64,000 bases of DNA from Sphingomonas sp. LM7 (GCF_002002925.1 NZ_CP019511.1:372001-436000), one strand, 5' to 3'; positions 16,020 to 24,902 are shown, numbered from the stretch's first letter. Notes: a model not told the origin generated them from the sequence alone. Numbers and translations are program-made.

Positions 16020-18338
16020 ATGGACGATCTGGTTCAGGAATTCATCGCCGAGACGCGCGAGACGCTCGAGGCGCTTTCGGGCGAGATCGTCGCTTGGGAA
16101 GCGCATCCCGAGGATCGCGCGCGGCTGGATGCGATCTTTCGCTTCGTGCACACCGTAAAAGGAAGCTGCGGCTTCCTCGATCTGCCGCGCCTGGGCCGCC
16201 TCAGCCATTCCGCCGAGGACGTACTCGCCCAGGTCCGCGAGGGCCTGCGATCGCCCGATCGGCCGCTGGTCAATGCGGTTCTCGCGGTGGTCGATCGGAT
16301 CGGCGAACTGGTCGAGGCGATCGATTCGGGCACCAGCCTTCCTGATCATGGCGACGAGTTGCTGATCGCGGCGCTGGCCAAGGGCGCCGAGGAAGTCGCG
16401 CCGACCAATATCCCCGGGCTGCACCGCGCGCCGGCGCGCAGCGTGCGGCTGGGCGTCGACCTGCTCGACCGGATGATGTCGGGCATGTCGGACATGGTGC
16501 TGGCGCGCAACGAGCTGGCGCGGCGGCTGCGCGGCGGCGACATCGATCCGACGATCGAGGCGGCGCTTGAGCGGCTTTCGCTGACGGTCGGCGAGATGCG
16601 CGATACGGTGACGCGGACCCGCATGCAGAAGATCGACGCGCTGTTCTCGGCATTGCCGCGGATGGTGCGCGATACCGCGGCGGGGCTGGGCAAGTCGGTG
16701 CTGCTCCATGTCGAGGGTTCGGACGTCGAGCTCGACCGCGAGATGATCGAGATGATGCGCGACCCGCTGGTCCACATCATCCGTAATTCGATCGATCACG
16801 GCATCGAATCGCCGCTGGAACGCCGCGGCGCGGGCAAGCGCGAGAATGGCCGGCTGGTCGTCTCGGCACGCCAGTCGGGCAACCAGATCATCATCGAGAT
16901 CACCGACGACGGCCGCGGGATCGACACCGACAAACTGATCCGCAAGCTCGTCGCCAACGGCCGCGACGAGGCCAAGCTGCGCGCGCTTTCGGAGCGCGGC
17001 AAGCTGGAGCTGATCTTCGAGGCAGGGCTTTCGAGCAAGGACGAAGTCAGCGACGTTTCGGGCCGCGGCGTGGGCATGGACATCGTCCGTGCCGCGATCG
17101 AGCAGATCGGCGGCCGCGTCGAGCTGGACAGCGCGCCGGGCAAGGGGCTGCGCCTCGCGATCCATGTGCCGCTGACGCTGTCGATCATCTCGGCGATCGT
17201 CGTCGGGGCAGGGGGACAGCGCTTCGCGATCTCGCGCCAGGCGATCGAGGAGATCGTTTCCGACCATGGCGGCGCGATCCGGATCGACACGGTCGGCGGC
17301 GCGCAGGTGCTCAGCCTGCGCGGACGCCGGATGCCGTTGCTCAACCTGTGCGAAGTGCTCGGCATCGAGCGCGCCGCGACGATCGGGCCGCGGATGATCT
17401 CGATCGTCAATGTCGGCGAAGGCAGCTACGCGCTCGCCGCCGATCATGTGCTCGACAATGAGGAGCTGGTGATCAAGCCGGCATCGCCCGCAGTGATGTC
17501 TACCGGCGTCTACGCGGGACAGACATTGCCCGATTCAGGGCTGCCGATGCTGCTGCTCGACTGCGCCGGGATCGCCAGCATCGCCGGGCTCAATTTCCAT
17601 CGCGACGACGAGCAGAACCAGGACGAGCTCGAGGAAGCCGAAGCGGCACCGGGCATCCCGGCGCTGTTGTTCCGCGATCTGGACGGCGCGCATCGTGCAG
17701 TGCCGCTGGCGGCAGTCGATCGCGTCGAGCAAGTCGAGGGCGATTGCGTGCGCTTCGCTGCCGGCCGTTTCCGCGTGACGATCGACGGACGCATCCTGCC
17801 GCTCGCCGCGCAGGGCAAGATCGAGGGCCGTGCGCGGCTCAACGTGCTGCGCCTCAAGGACGGCGTCAACGAAGTCAGCTACGCGATCGACGAGGCGCTG
17901 GACATCATCCAGCTGCCCGAGGAACTGGTGCCCGCGCGCGAGCCGGGGCCGGTTGCCGGCGTCGCGCTGATCGACGGCGAGCAGGTCGAACTGCTCGATA
18001 TCCTGTGGGTGTTCGACGAACATGCCGATCGCGATTGCGAGGAAACCGCGCCGCTCTGCCTGATCGCAGGCGACAAGGACGGCTGGATGGCATCGTTCGT
18101 GCGGCCGCTGCTGGAGACCGCGGGCTATCGCGTCGTCACGCAGCTGGCCACCGGCGAGCTGCCGGCGGTGGTACTGTCGTCCGAGGCCGCACCGCCTGAA
18201 CTCGCCGCGACCGCACCGGTCGTCCGGCTGCGCAGCCGCCGCGCGTCGGCGGGCGCGGGCGACGACAGCGTCTATCGCTATGACCGTGCGGGGCTGCTCT
18301 CCGCGCTCGAGGCCCGTGTGGCCGGGAAGGGCCGCTGA
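16020..18338 (+). CDS. cheA: Chemotaxis histidine kinase CheA with extra C-terminal domains
   Basis: The 772-residue kinase has an Hpt domain with phospho-His44 (RFVHTVKGSCGF), then goes directly to the dimerisation helices (about 145-215) without a clear P2 CheY-docking domain. The ATPase domain has the N box HIIRNSIDHGIE (Asn256), G1 DDGRGID and G2 GRGVGMD, and a CheW-like P5 domain spans about 390-525. Beyond the normal end it continues with a second CheW-like segment (about 545-668) and a short receiver-like remnant (about 676-738) lacking an obvious phospho-aspartate. The ATG at 16020 is chosen because the Hpt helix starts there. Confidence 0.93.
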   Translation: MDDLVQEFIAETRETLEALSGEIVAWEAHPEDRARLDAIFRFVHTVKGSCGFLDLPRLGRLSHSAEDVLAQVREGLRSPDRPLVNAVLAVVDRIGELVEAIDSGTSLPDHGDELLIAALAKGAEEVAPTNIPGLHRAPARSVRLGVDLLDRMMSGMSDMVLARNELARRLRGGDIDPTIEAALERLSLTVGEMRDTVTRTRMQKIDALFSALPRMVRDTAAGLGKSVLLHVEGSDVELDREMIEMMRDPLVHIIRNSIDHGIESPLERRGAGKRENGRLVVSARQSGNQIIIEITDDGRGIDTDKLIRKLVANGRDEAKLRALSERGKLELIFEAGLSSKDEVSDVSGRGVGMDIVRAAIEQIGGRVELDSAPGKGLRLAIHVPLTLSIISAIVVGAGGQRFAISRQAIEEIVSDHGGAIRIDTVGGAQVLSLRGRRMPLLNLCEVLGIERAATIGPRMISIVNVGEGSYALAADHVLDNEELVIKPASPAVMSTGVYAGQTLPDSGLPMLLLDCAGIASIAGLNFHRDDEQNQDELEEAEAAPGIPALLFRDLDGAHRAVPLAAVDRVEQVEGDCVRFAAGRFRVTIDGRILPLAAQGKIEGRARLNVLRLKDGVNEVSYAIDEALDIIQLPEELVPAREPGPVAGVALIDGEQVELLDILWVFDEHADRDCEETAPLCLIAGDKDGWMASFVRPLLETAGYRVVTQLATGELPAVVLSSEAAPPELAATAPVVRLRSRRASAGAGDDSVYRYDRAGLLSALEARVAGKGR

Positions 18339-18766
18339 TGTCGCACCTTTATCTCATCGCCCAGGTGGCGGGACGCGCCGTCGCGATCGATTCCGACCAA
18401 GTCGAATCGGTGGTCGATATCGGCGAGGTCACCCAGGTGCCGCGCGCCTCGCAACATGTCCGCGGGCTCGCCGCGCTGCGCAGCCGCGTGGTGACCGTGG
18501 TCGATACCCACACTGCTTTGGGGCTCGAAAGCTCCAGCCAGGCGCGGCGCGCAGTGATCACCCATGTCGAGGGGCATCATTATGCGATGCTCGTCGATGC
18601 GCTGGACGATGTCGCGCCGTTCGACTTGCTGCCGCTGGCCGGCGGAGTTGCGCTGGACGTGGCGTGGCAGCGCGCGGGACGGGGGATCGTCGAACGCGAC
18701 GGCGAGCCGATCCTGGCGATCGACCTTGCGGCGCTGGTGCCGGGCTATTCGGCGGCGCTTAACTGA
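18338..18766 (+). CDS. cheW: Chemotaxis coupling protein CheW
   Basis: The 142-residue SH3-like adaptor links chemoreceptors to CheA. Visible family features are YLIAQVAGRAVAIDSDQVESVVDIGEV, RGLAALRSRVVTVVDTHTALGL and the final IDLAALVPGY strand. Its ATG follows the cheA stop (TGATG overlap), indicating coupled translation. The chemoreceptor near 46.7-48.5 kb is a candidate partner. Confidence 0.9.
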   Translation: MSHLYLIAQVAGRAVAIDSDQVESVVDIGEVTQVPRASQHVRGLAALRSRVVTVVDTHTALGLESSSQARRAVITHVEGHHYAMLVDALDDVAPFDLLPLAGGVALDVAWQRAGRGIVERDGEPILAIDLAALVPGYSAALN

Positions 18767-18845
18767 TTTTGTCCGATTAACGCGGCGCTTACACCTGTTG
18801 CCGCACTATGATGAAACAGACACCTGGCTATCGGGGAACAGGGAA

Positions 18846-19211
18846 ATGAAAACGTGTCTCGTCGTCGACGACTCCAAGGTGATCCGCAAAGTCGCGCGGC
18901 ACATCCTCGAGACGCTCGATTTTGAAGTCCGCGAAGCTGGTGACGGCCGCGAGGCGCTCGATTCCTGCCTGGCCGAAGCGCCGGACGTGATCCTGCTCGA
19001 CTGGAACATGCCGGTGATGAGCGGGATGGACTTCCTGCGCGCGCTCAAGGATTCGGGGCTGCCGACACGGCCCAAGGTGGTGTTCTGCACCACCGAGAAC
19101 GGCATGGCCTATATCCGCGCAGCGATCGAAGCCGGCGCCGACGAATATGTCATGAAGCCGTTCGATCGCGAGACGCTGGAAAGCAAGCTGCAGATCGTCG
19201 GCGTCGCCTGA
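18846..19211 (+). CDS. cheY: CheY-like response regulator
   Basis: The single receiver domain of 121 residues carries the acidic pair in VVDDSK, phospho-Asp52 in ILLDWNMPVMSG, Thr82/Thr83 in FCTTENG and Lys104 in YVMKPFD. It has no output domain, so it is a stand-alone regulator that would carry the CheA signal to a motor or another effector. The ATG at 18846 follows CAGGGAA. A longer open frame upstream runs through cheW and is not used. Confidence 0.93.
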   Translation: MKTCLVVDDSKVIRKVARHILETLDFEVREAGDGREALDSCLAEAPDVILLDWNMPVMSGMDFLRALKDSGLPTRPKVVFCTTENGMAYIRAAIEAGADEYVMKPFDRETLESKLQIVGVA

Positions 19212-19226
19212 ACGCGGATCCGGCAC

Positions 19227-20294
19227 ATGGCCGTGGCACTCAGTTCCATCCTGCCTGACTCGCGTGGCGTCGTGCCGCCGGCACAGGTACTGATCGTCGA
19301 TGATTCGGTCGTCGCGCGATCGGTGCTCGGCCGGATGGTGGACGGCACGCGGCGCTTCCGCGTCGCGGCGGCGCTCAGCGACGTGCGCGCGGCGCTGGAA
19401 TATCTCGAACGCCACCGCGTCGACATCGTCCTGCTCGACATCGACATGCCCGGCATCGACGGGCTGACTGCGCTGCCCGACGTGATCGCGGCGGGCAAGG
19501 GCGCGCGGGTGCTGATCGTGTCCTCCTCCGCCGACGAAGGCGCAGCCGTTACAGTGCAGGCGCTGGCGCTGGGCGCCGCGGATACGCTGGTCAAGCCGGG
19601 CATCGGCACGTTCGGCGGGCGCTTCGCCGAAGTGCTTGAAGACCGTCTGTCGCGGCTGCTCGACATTCATTCCGAGCCGGTGTCGCATCTCGCGAGTTCG
19701 GGTCCGGTCAACGCGCCCAACGACTTCGACATCGTTGCGATCGGCGCTTCGACCGGCGGCATCCATGCGCTTAGCCAGCTGCTGCGTGCGATCCCGGCCA
19801 GCTTCCAGACTCCGATCCTGGTCACCCAGCATCTCCCGATTTCGTTCATGAGCTATTTCGCGGCGCAGCTCGCAGTGCTGGGCGGGCGCCCGTGCGAAGT
19901 GGCGTGCGACCGGATGCGCATCCGGCCGGGCCGGATCATCGTGGCGCCGGGCGATGCGCATATGCGAGTCGTGCGGATGTCCGAAGGCTGGGCGGTTCGG
20001 CTGAGCGACGAGAAATCGCTGAGCGGCTGCATGCCCTCGGTCGATCCGATGTTCGAATCGCTTGCCGATGTGTTCGGCAAGCGCGCGCTCGCCGTGGTGC
20101 TGAGCGGGATGGGACGCGACGGCGCCGAGGGTGCGCGCCACCTGGTCGAGGCCGGCGCGCGGATCCTGGTGCAGGATCGCGAGAGCTCGGTGATCTGGGG
20201 GATGCCCGGCGCGGTGGCCAATGCCGGCCATGCCAGCGCAGTGCTGCCGCCCGACGAGATCGGCCGGCTGGTCGCGCGGCAGGGGAGGGCATGA
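19227..20294 (+). CDS. cheB: Chemotaxis methylesterase CheB
   Basis: This receiver plus methylesterase has 355 residues. The receiver has VDDS and phospho-Asp71 in VLLDIDMPGIDG. The catalytic triad is Ser175 (GASTGG), His202 (TQHLP) and Asp298 (GMGRDGAEG). It removes methyl groups from receptors and deamidates glutamines. An N-terminal extension of about 18 residues precedes the receiver. The stop overlaps the start of cheR by ATGA. Confidence 0.95.
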   Translation: MAVALSSILPDSRGVVPPAQVLIVDDSVVARSVLGRMVDGTRRFRVAAALSDVRAALEYLERHRVDIVLLDIDMPGIDGLTALPDVIAAGKGARVLIVSSSADEGAAVTVQALALGAADTLVKPGIGTFGGRFAEVLEDRLSRLLDIHSEPVSHLASSGPVNAPNDFDIVAIGASTGGIHALSQLLRAIPASFQTPILVTQHLPISFMSYFAAQLAVLGGRPCEVACDRMRIRPGRIIVAPGDAHMRVVRMSEGWAVRLSDEKSLSGCMPSVDPMFESLADVFGKRALAVVLSGMGRDGAEGARHLVEAGARILVQDRESSVIWGMPGAVANAGHASAVLPPDEIGRLVARQGRA

Positions 20295-21157
20295 TGCACT
20301 TTCCCGGAGCGGCGTCGGCCGGCAAGTCGAGCGCCATGAACATCATTTCGGCGCTGCTGGAGCAGCGCACCGGGCAGCAGATCGCTGCCAACCGGGCGTG
20401 GCGGATCGAGACCGCGCTCAAGCCGCTGCTGCGCGAGAGGGGACTCGCATCGCTGGATCAGCTGGTATCCCAGCTGGTCGCGACGCGAACGGGGGATTTG
20501 GGGGATCAAGTCGTGGATGCGCTGTTGAACCAGGAGACGAGCTTCTTCCGCGACGCGGCGGTGCTCGACATGATCGCGGACGCCACCAAGGCGCTGCAGG
20601 CGGACACGCCCGACCGCAAGATCCGCCTGTGGTCGTCGGGTTGCTCGACCGGCCAGGAGCCGCTGAGCCTTGCGATGCTGTTCGACGAACGCGGCATGGG
20701 CGAAGGGATGAGCGCGCCCGAGATCGTTGCCACCGACGTTTCGCCCGCGGCGCTGACCCGCGCGCGCGCCGGCCGCTATTCGCAGTTCGAGATCCAGCGC
20801 GGGCTGCCGGTCCGGCGGATGATGACGTGGTTCGACAGCAACGGCGGCGACTGGGCGGCCAAGCCCGAGTTGCTCCGCCGCATCCAGTTCCGCCAGCACA
20901 ACCTCACGGCCGATGCGCCGCCGCCGGGCAAGTTCGACGTGGTGCTGTGCCGCAACGTCATGCTCTATTTCTCTCAGGACGTGCGCCGCGACGTGTTCGA
21001 TATCCTCGCCTCGGCAGTGCGCCCGGGCGGGCTGCTCGTCCTCGGCGCGGGCGAGACCGTGATCGGGCTGACCGATCGCTTCCGCCCGTGCGACCGGTTC
21101 CGCGGCTTCTATCGCGCGACCGACGCGGCACCGATGAAGCGCGCCGCTTTCGGCTGA
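20291..21157 (+). CDS. cheR: Chemotaxis receptor methyltransferase CheR
   Basis: The 288-residue SAM-dependent methyltransferase shows the small N-terminal helical domain, then NQETSFFRD, the SAM-binding site LWSSGCSTGQEPLSLAM, EIVATDVSPAALTRARAGRY and CRNVMLYFSQDVRRDVF. It methylates glutamates of chemoreceptors and counterbalances CheB. Two adjacent ATG codons overlap the cheB stop. The five che genes form a compact operon, but no flagellar or pilus genes are in the window, so the motility output is not visible. Confidence 0.94.
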   Translation: MMHFPGAASAGKSSAMNIISALLEQRTGQQIAANRAWRIETALKPLLRERGLASLDQLVSQLVATRTGDLGDQVVDALLNQETSFFRDAAVLDMIADATKALQADTPDRKIRLWSSGCSTGQEPLSLAMLFDERGMGEGMSAPEIVATDVSPAALTRARAGRYSQFEIQRGLPVRRMMTWFDSNGGDWAAKPELLRRIQFRQHNLTADAPPPGKFDVVLCRNVMLYFSQDVRRDVFDILASAVRPGGLLVLGAGETVIGLTDRFRPCDRFRGFYRATDAAPMKRAAFG

Positions 21158-21200
21158 AGTCCCTTGCCGGGTGCGGGCGCGGGCTCGTACCATCGCCGCG

Positions 21201-21902
21201 ATGACCAGCGGCCTCCAGATCACCGACATGCCGTCGCCCAATTTCGACGCGCGCGAACTCCCCATCTCGATGATCGTGCTCCATTATACGGGCATGGAAA
21301 GCGCGCAGGCGGCGATCGACCGATTGCGCGATCTCGAGGCCAAGGTCTCGGCGCATTATCTGGTCGACGAAGATGGCCGCATCCTGCGGCTGGTCGATGA
21401 GCGTCACCGCGCCTGGCACGCCGGGCGTTCGCACTGGCGCGGAGTGACCGACGTCAATTCCGCCTCGATCGGCATCGAAATCGTCAATCCCGGCCACGAG
21501 TTCGGCTATCGCCCATTTCCCGAAGCGCAGATGGGGGCGCTGATCCCGCTGGTCGCCGAGATCAAGGAACGCCACGGCATCACCCGCGGCAATGTCGTCG
21601 GCCATTCGGACGTGGCGCCGGCGCGCAAGCAGGATCCGGGCGAGCTGTTCAATTGGCATGCGCTGGCGCGGCTGCGGCTGGCGCTGCCGCGGCCGACGCG
21701 GAACCTCGTAGATCCGGGCTGGCCCGATGCCGGCTTCCTGCTCGCGCTCGAACGGTTCGGCTATGACACCAACGATGCCGGGGCGGCGGTGACGGCGTTT
21801 CAGCGCCGCTTCCGGCCCGAACTGGTCGATGGCGAGATCGACATGGAGTGCCGCTGCATCCTGCTCGCGCTGCTGCTTCCCAAGCCACAGGGCGACGACT
21901 GA
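21201..21902 (+). CDS. N-acetylmuramoyl-L-alanine amidase (amidase_2, AmiD-like)
   Basis: The 233-residue amidase cleaves the bond between N-acetylmuramic acid and L-alanine in peptidoglycan or muropeptides. It has the zinc ligand in VLHYTGM, the AHYLVDEDGRILRLV strand, WHAGRSHW and the second zinc region GHSDVAPARKQDPGELF with His and Asp. A C-terminal peptidoglycan-binding helix bundle follows (ITDMP... to AVTAFQRRFRPELVDGEID). There is no signal peptide, so it may work in the cytoplasm on recycled fragments like AmpD. Confidence 0.9.
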   Translation: MTSGLQITDMPSPNFDARELPISMIVLHYTGMESAQAAIDRLRDLEAKVSAHYLVDEDGRILRLVDERHRAWHAGRSHWRGVTDVNSASIGIEIVNPGHEFGYRPFPEAQMGALIPLVAEIKERHGITRGNVVGHSDVAPARKQDPGELFNWHALARLRLALPRPTRNLVDPGWPDAGFLLALERFGYDTNDAGAAVTAFQRRFRPELVDGEIDMECRCILLALLLPKPQGDD

Positions 21903-22002
21903 GACAGCTGCACGAAAAAGAAGGTTCGCGGCGCGTTCACTTTGTCCGGAAATTCCGTAGCAGCCAAGCCGGCGTTATCCAGCGAGACTGGAGGCAGAAT
22001 CG

Positions 22003-22332
22003 ATGCTCAATGGTGGCGGGATGACCCGGATGGGTCCGGTGCAGGTGCGGCTCAGCGGCGTGGTCAAGGTCGATGAGGACGACAAGGAAACGCCGTCGGT
22101 GAACACGCCGACGGTGGCCGAGGCGACGGCGTTGCTCAATCGCGCGGCGCGGGTGAACGGCGCCGATGGCGTGATCAGCGTCGGCTCGGACTATCGCCGG
22201 ATCACGATAGGGCGCGGCCCGCTGTCGACCCAGGCGCTGGTCGCGGTGCAGGCCTGGGGCACCGCGGTGAAAGAAGCCGAGGTCGTCGAAGAAAAGGCTG
22301 AAGCCGCCGACGACGAGGCCGACGCGGCATAA
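22003..22332 (+). CDS. Hypothetical protein with a YbjQ-like core
   Basis: The 109-residue protein has no family I can name with certainty. The central part (ATALLNRAARVNGADGVISV, then ALVAVQAWGTAVK) resembles the alternating strand pattern of the YbjQ/heavy-metal-binding group, which has an A-D-A/G-V-[IV]-x-V stretch and a final GTAV strand. The C-terminus is a highly acidic Ala/Glu helix. TGGAGG lies 8 bases before the ATG. RNase P RNA follows about 40 bases after the stop. Confidence 0.6.
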   Translation: MLNGGGMTRMGPVQVRLSGVVKVDEDDKETPSVNTPTVAEATALLNRAARVNGADGVISVGSDYRRITIGRGPLSTQALVAVQAWGTAVKEAEVVEEKAEAADDEADAA

Positions 22333-22371
22333 TCGCTTGCGTGGCGGCCGCGTGCCGCTAGAGCGGCGGGT

Positions 22372-22760
22372 GCCAGAGGGTCGGGCGGCCGCGGGTGCGC
22401 AAGCACGCGAGGAAAGTCCGGGCTCCACGGAACCACGGTGCCGGGTAACGCCCGGCGGGCCAGCTTGCTGGTTTAGGGAAAGTGCCACAGAGAGCAGACC
22501 GCCCACTGGTTCTTCGGAACTAAGGGCAAGGGTGAAAGGGTGCGGCAAGAGCGCACCGCGCGACGGGCAACCGAAGCGGCACGGCAAACCCCACCGGGAG
22601 CAAGACCGAATAGGGGCGGCAATGGACTTCGAGTCCGGGGGCCTGGTTCCGGCCCGTCGCCCGGGTTGGTTGCTGGAGCGGCGGAGCAATCCGTCGCCTA
22701 GAGGAATGGTCGCACATCGCTTTCGGGCGAGGACAGAACCCGGCTTATAGACCCTCTGGC
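22372..22760 (+). ncRNA. rnpB: RNase P RNA, bacterial class A
   Basis: The ends pair perfectly (GCCAGAGGGTC at 22372 and GACCCTCTGGC ending at 22760), which is helix P1. Inside are the universal elements GAGGAAAGTCCGGGCTCC near 22408 and AGAGGAATGG followed by GGACAGAACCCGGCTTAT near the 3 prime end. The length of 389 bases suits an alphaproteobacterial class A RNA. It is the catalytic subunit that matures tRNA 5 prime ends. Translations across it are meaningless. Confidence 0.96.
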
Positions 22761-22773
22761 ATCTTCTTTATTG

Positions 22774-22878
22774 TCGTCACCCCGGCCTCGTGCCGGGGTC
22801 CACCTTGCGGATGGCCGAGAAGCCAACGCCTCTAGCTTCTCCCGCGCGTCGCCGTGGATCCCGGCACAAGGGGTGACG
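22774..22878. repeat. Palindromic repeat pair (REPIN-like), copy A
   Basis: The element starts with GTCACCCCGGCCTCGTGCCG and ends with an inverted but worn copy (ATCCCGGCACAAGGGGTGAC). Total length is about 105 bases, with a variable middle of about 50. It lies between rnpB and the J-domain gene. Confidence 0.75.
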
Positions 22879-22933
22879 TTGTTTTGCGGCTTGCGCCTAG
22901 CCTTAATGAACCGACGCCCCTATCTGGCCTGTC

Positions 22934-23470
22934 ATGGCTCGTGCAACGCGTTCTTCCGACTGGGGCTTTCCACGCTGGCGCGCCTATGGTGCCGAGCGCG
23001 AGGCCGTGAAGGTGCGGCTGTGCGACCGGCATGGCTGCGAGGAACCCGGCGACCGGCCAGCGCCCAAATCGCCCAACAGCCCAGATCGCTGGTATTTCTG
23101 CGAGACGCATGCCGGCGAGTACAACCGCAACTGGAATTACTTCGAAGGACTGACTGCCGAAGAGGCCGCGCAGCGCGAGGCCGAGGAGCGGCGCGACGCA
23201 GGCGGCTTTTCAGAATCGAAGCATAACAGCTGGGCGGGCCCCGGCGACGGCACGCGCTCGCGTGACGAAATTCGCGCGCTCGAACTGCTCGATCTCGAAG
23301 TCGACGCTGATTTCGAAGCGGTGCGGATGGCGTGGCGCCGGCTCGCCAAGTCGAACCATCCCGATGTGAAGCCCGGCGATGCCGACGCGGCCAAGCGCTT
23401 CCAGGCGATCCAGGCGGCGTATGAAGTGCTCAAGGTCGCCGAAGAGCGCCGGACGTGGAAGCCCGATTGA
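22934..23470 (+). CDS. J-domain (DnaJ-like) protein with N-terminal cysteine cluster
   Basis: The 178-residue protein ends in a J domain: LELLDLEVDADFEAVRMAWR, the HPD motif at NHPDVKPGDADAAKRFQ, and AIQAAYEVLK. This would stimulate the ATPase of a DnaK partner. The N-terminal half has Cys-His positions (LCDRHGCEEPG and WYFCETHAGEYN) that could form a zinc site, a layout seen in alphaproteobacterial J proteins such as DjlA-like relatives. It lacks the GF and central zinc repeats of DnaJ itself. Its stop overlaps the next gene. Confidence 0.85.
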   Translation: MARATRSSDWGFPRWRAYGAEREAVKVRLCDRHGCEEPGDRPAPKSPNSPDRWYFCETHAGEYNRNWNYFEGLTAEEAAQREAEERRDAGGFSESKHNSWAGPGDGTRSRDEIRALELLDLEVDADFEAVRMAWRRLAKSNHPDVKPGDADAAKRFQAIQAAYEVLKVAEERRTWKPD

Positions 23471-23766
23471 AGCCTTTGGTCCGGTCCAACTGGTCGAACG
23501 CCATTCTCGTCTGCGCGAAATGCTCAAAGAAGCTGGACGGCGGCTTCGGGCCCACGGGCAAGGCGCCGCTCGCCAAGGCGCTGCGGAAACATCTCGGATT
23601 GAAGAAAGGCCGCAAGGCCGGGGCGGGGATCGTCGAGGTCAAATGCCTCGGCGTGTGCCCGCGCGGCGCGGTGACGGTGGTCAACGGCGCGCAGGCTCGC
23701 GAGTGGTTGCTGGTGCCCGAGGGGGCTGACCTCGATGGGGTGGCGGCGGAGCTGGGGCTCCTTTGA
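23467..23766 (+). CDS. Thioredoxin-like (2Fe-2S) ferredoxin-family protein
   Basis: The product has about 99 residues and the pattern of small thioredoxin-fold 2Fe-2S proteins. CAKCSKKL lies near the N-terminus and VKCLGVCPRGAVTVV about 40 residues later, giving four cysteines in C-x2-C and C-x3-C pairs. Electron partner and role are unknown. The TTG at 23467 overlaps the J-domain stop (TTGA), and an in-frame GTG 12 bases earlier is the alternative start. Confidence 0.7.
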   Translation: MKPLVRSNWSNAILVCAKCSKKLDGGFGPTGKAPLAKALRKHLGLKKGRKAGAGIVEVKCLGVCPRGAVTVVNGAQAREWLLVPEGADLDGVAAELGLL

Positions 23767-23790
23767 AAGCCGTCCTCCTCGTTTAAACAG

Positions 23791-23899
23791 TCGTCACCCC
23801 GGCCTCGTGCCGGGGTCCACCAAGCAGCACCGGTTGGGCTTGAGCTGCTTTTCCTTCCTTCGCCTCCCGGTGGACCCCGGCACGAGGCCGGGGTGACGA
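23791..23899. repeat. Palindromic repeat pair (REPIN-like), copy B
   Basis: Two near-perfect inverted arms (CGTCACCCCGGCCTCGTGCC at the left, GGCACGAGGCCGGGGTGACG at the right) enclose about 50 bases. The element spans 109 bases and fills the gap between two convergent genes. This is the best preserved copy in the window. Confidence 0.85.
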
Positions 23900-23903
23900 A
23901 AAC

Positions 23904-24311
23904 CTAATCCGCGTAACGCTGCGCGGTCTCGCGGATCAGCGCGATCATGTTGGGAATCCCCTGGGTGCGGTTCGAGCTGAGCTGGTTGCGCAGGTCGAAC
24001 GGGGCGAGCGCGGTTTCGATGTCGGTGGCGAGAATGTCGGCCGGGCTGCGGTCCTGCACCGTGAGCAGCACCAGCGCGATGATGCCCTTGGTGATTGCGG
24101 CGTTTGAATCGGCGAGGAAGTGGAGCGTGTCGGCGTCCCCGCCGGTAGGATAGACCCAGACGGCTGCGGAGCAGCCGCGGACCAGCGTGGCATCGGTCTT
24201 GAGGGCCTCGGGCATCGGTTCGAGACCGCGCCCCAGATCGATCAGCAATCGGTATCGGTCGTCGGCGTCGAGGAATTCATATTCGTCGCGAAGGTCGGCG
24301 AGGCTGGTCAT
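23904..24311 (-). CDS. sufE: SufE cysteine desulfurase sulfur acceptor
   Basis: The 135-residue SufE has its persulfide-accepting Cys47 in LVRGCSAAVWV, with the N-terminal D-x-x-D-R-Y-x-x-L-I-D-L-G helix and the C-terminal SSNRTQGIPNMIALI region intact. SufE takes sulfur from SufS-type enzymes; here two group I desulfurases lie 20 kb away. It is the last gene in the direction of the psp operon and only 24 bases from its neighbour, so it may be transcribed with it. Confidence 0.92.
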   Translation of the reverse strand: MTSLADLRDEYEFLDADDRYRLLIDLGRGLEPMPEALKTDATLVRGCSAAVWVYPTGGDADTLHFLADSNAAITKGIIALVLLTVQDRSPADILATDIETALAPFDLRNQLSSNRTQGIPNMIALIRETAQRYAD

Positions 24312-24335
24312 GCCGCCCCGCTAACCGGGTGGACC

Positions 24336-24587
24336 CTAGAGGTCCACCCCGGCGGCGATCGCTTCGAGCTTGCGGATGCGTTCCTTGAGGTCGGCGACTT
24401 CGATGCGCGAGGCGGCGGAGGGCATTGCCGGCTCGGCATGTGGTGCGCCGGTCCCGTGCTGGGCAAGCTCCTGGCCCTTGAGTGCCAGCCAGCCGCGCCA
24501 GCCCGAGAGCCCCGCCGCGGTCACCATCGCCAGGCCGGCGAGGCCCGAGACGGAGAGGGTGATGTAGAGATTGGGATCTACGGTCAT
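24336..24587 (-). CDS. Small membrane protein with C-terminal coiled coil (psp operon)
   Basis: The 83-residue product has an N-terminal membrane helix (about residues 8-28, LYITLSVSGLAGLAMVTAAG) and a C-terminal coil ADLKERIRKLEAIAAGVDL. The coil resembles that of its upstream neighbours but lacks the TD and LxxEIxxLR parts. No named family is recognised. It follows the PspB-like genes in the same direction. Confidence 0.65.
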   Translation of the reverse strand: MTVDPNLYITLSVSGLAGLAMVTAAGLSGWRGWLALKGQELAQHGTGAPHAEPAMPSAASRIEVADLKERIRKLEAIAAGVDL

Positions 24588-24602
24588 TGCTTGCCTCCCT
24601 GT

Positions 24603-24878
24603 TCAGGGGTTTTTCTTGTCGCGCAACGCTTCGATTTCACGATCGAGGCGCAGGCTGCTGGCTTCACTGTCGGTGATGACCCGTTCAAGGACCTGAACGC
24701 GCTCCTTGAGCGAGCGCAGCTCGTCGCGGAGGCGGGCGGCGTCGGCGGTCTGCGCCGCGTCGTTGCCGCGGAAGACCTCGTTGCCGTGCTTGTCCTTGTG
24801 GATGCCGAGCCGCGCCTTGAGGACGCTGCCGATCGTGACGATGACGATGATCGCGACAACCATTTCGAACGGGTTCAT
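24603..24878 (-). CDS. PspB-like small membrane protein (psp operon paralogue 4)
   Basis: This 91-residue protein has one N-terminal helix (FEMVVAIIVIVTIGSVL), a charged linker and a coil. The coil reads LKERVQVLERVITDSEASSL and then LDREIEALRDKK. The signature LERVITD with a terminal DREIEALR is shared with the neighbouring small genes. Topology and size match PspB (N-terminal anchor, cytoplasmic coil), but the sequence is not PspB itself. The ribosome site is AGGAGT before the ATG. Confidence 0.7.
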   Translation of the reverse strand: MNPFEMVVAIIVIVTIGSVLKARLGIHKDKHGNEVFRGNDAAQTADAARLRDELRSLKERVQVLERVITDSEASSLRLDREIEALRDKKNP

Positions 24879-24902
24879 TCCGTGTACTCCTTGGCGAGCG
24901 CC

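Noticed and set aside
15960..17447. 495-codon minus-strand open frame opposite cheA
   Set aside because: It mirrors cheA codons and has no recognisable motif.
22934..23466. Classical DnaJ
   Set aside because: The J domain is C-terminal and there is no G/F region or four CxxCxGxG repeats.
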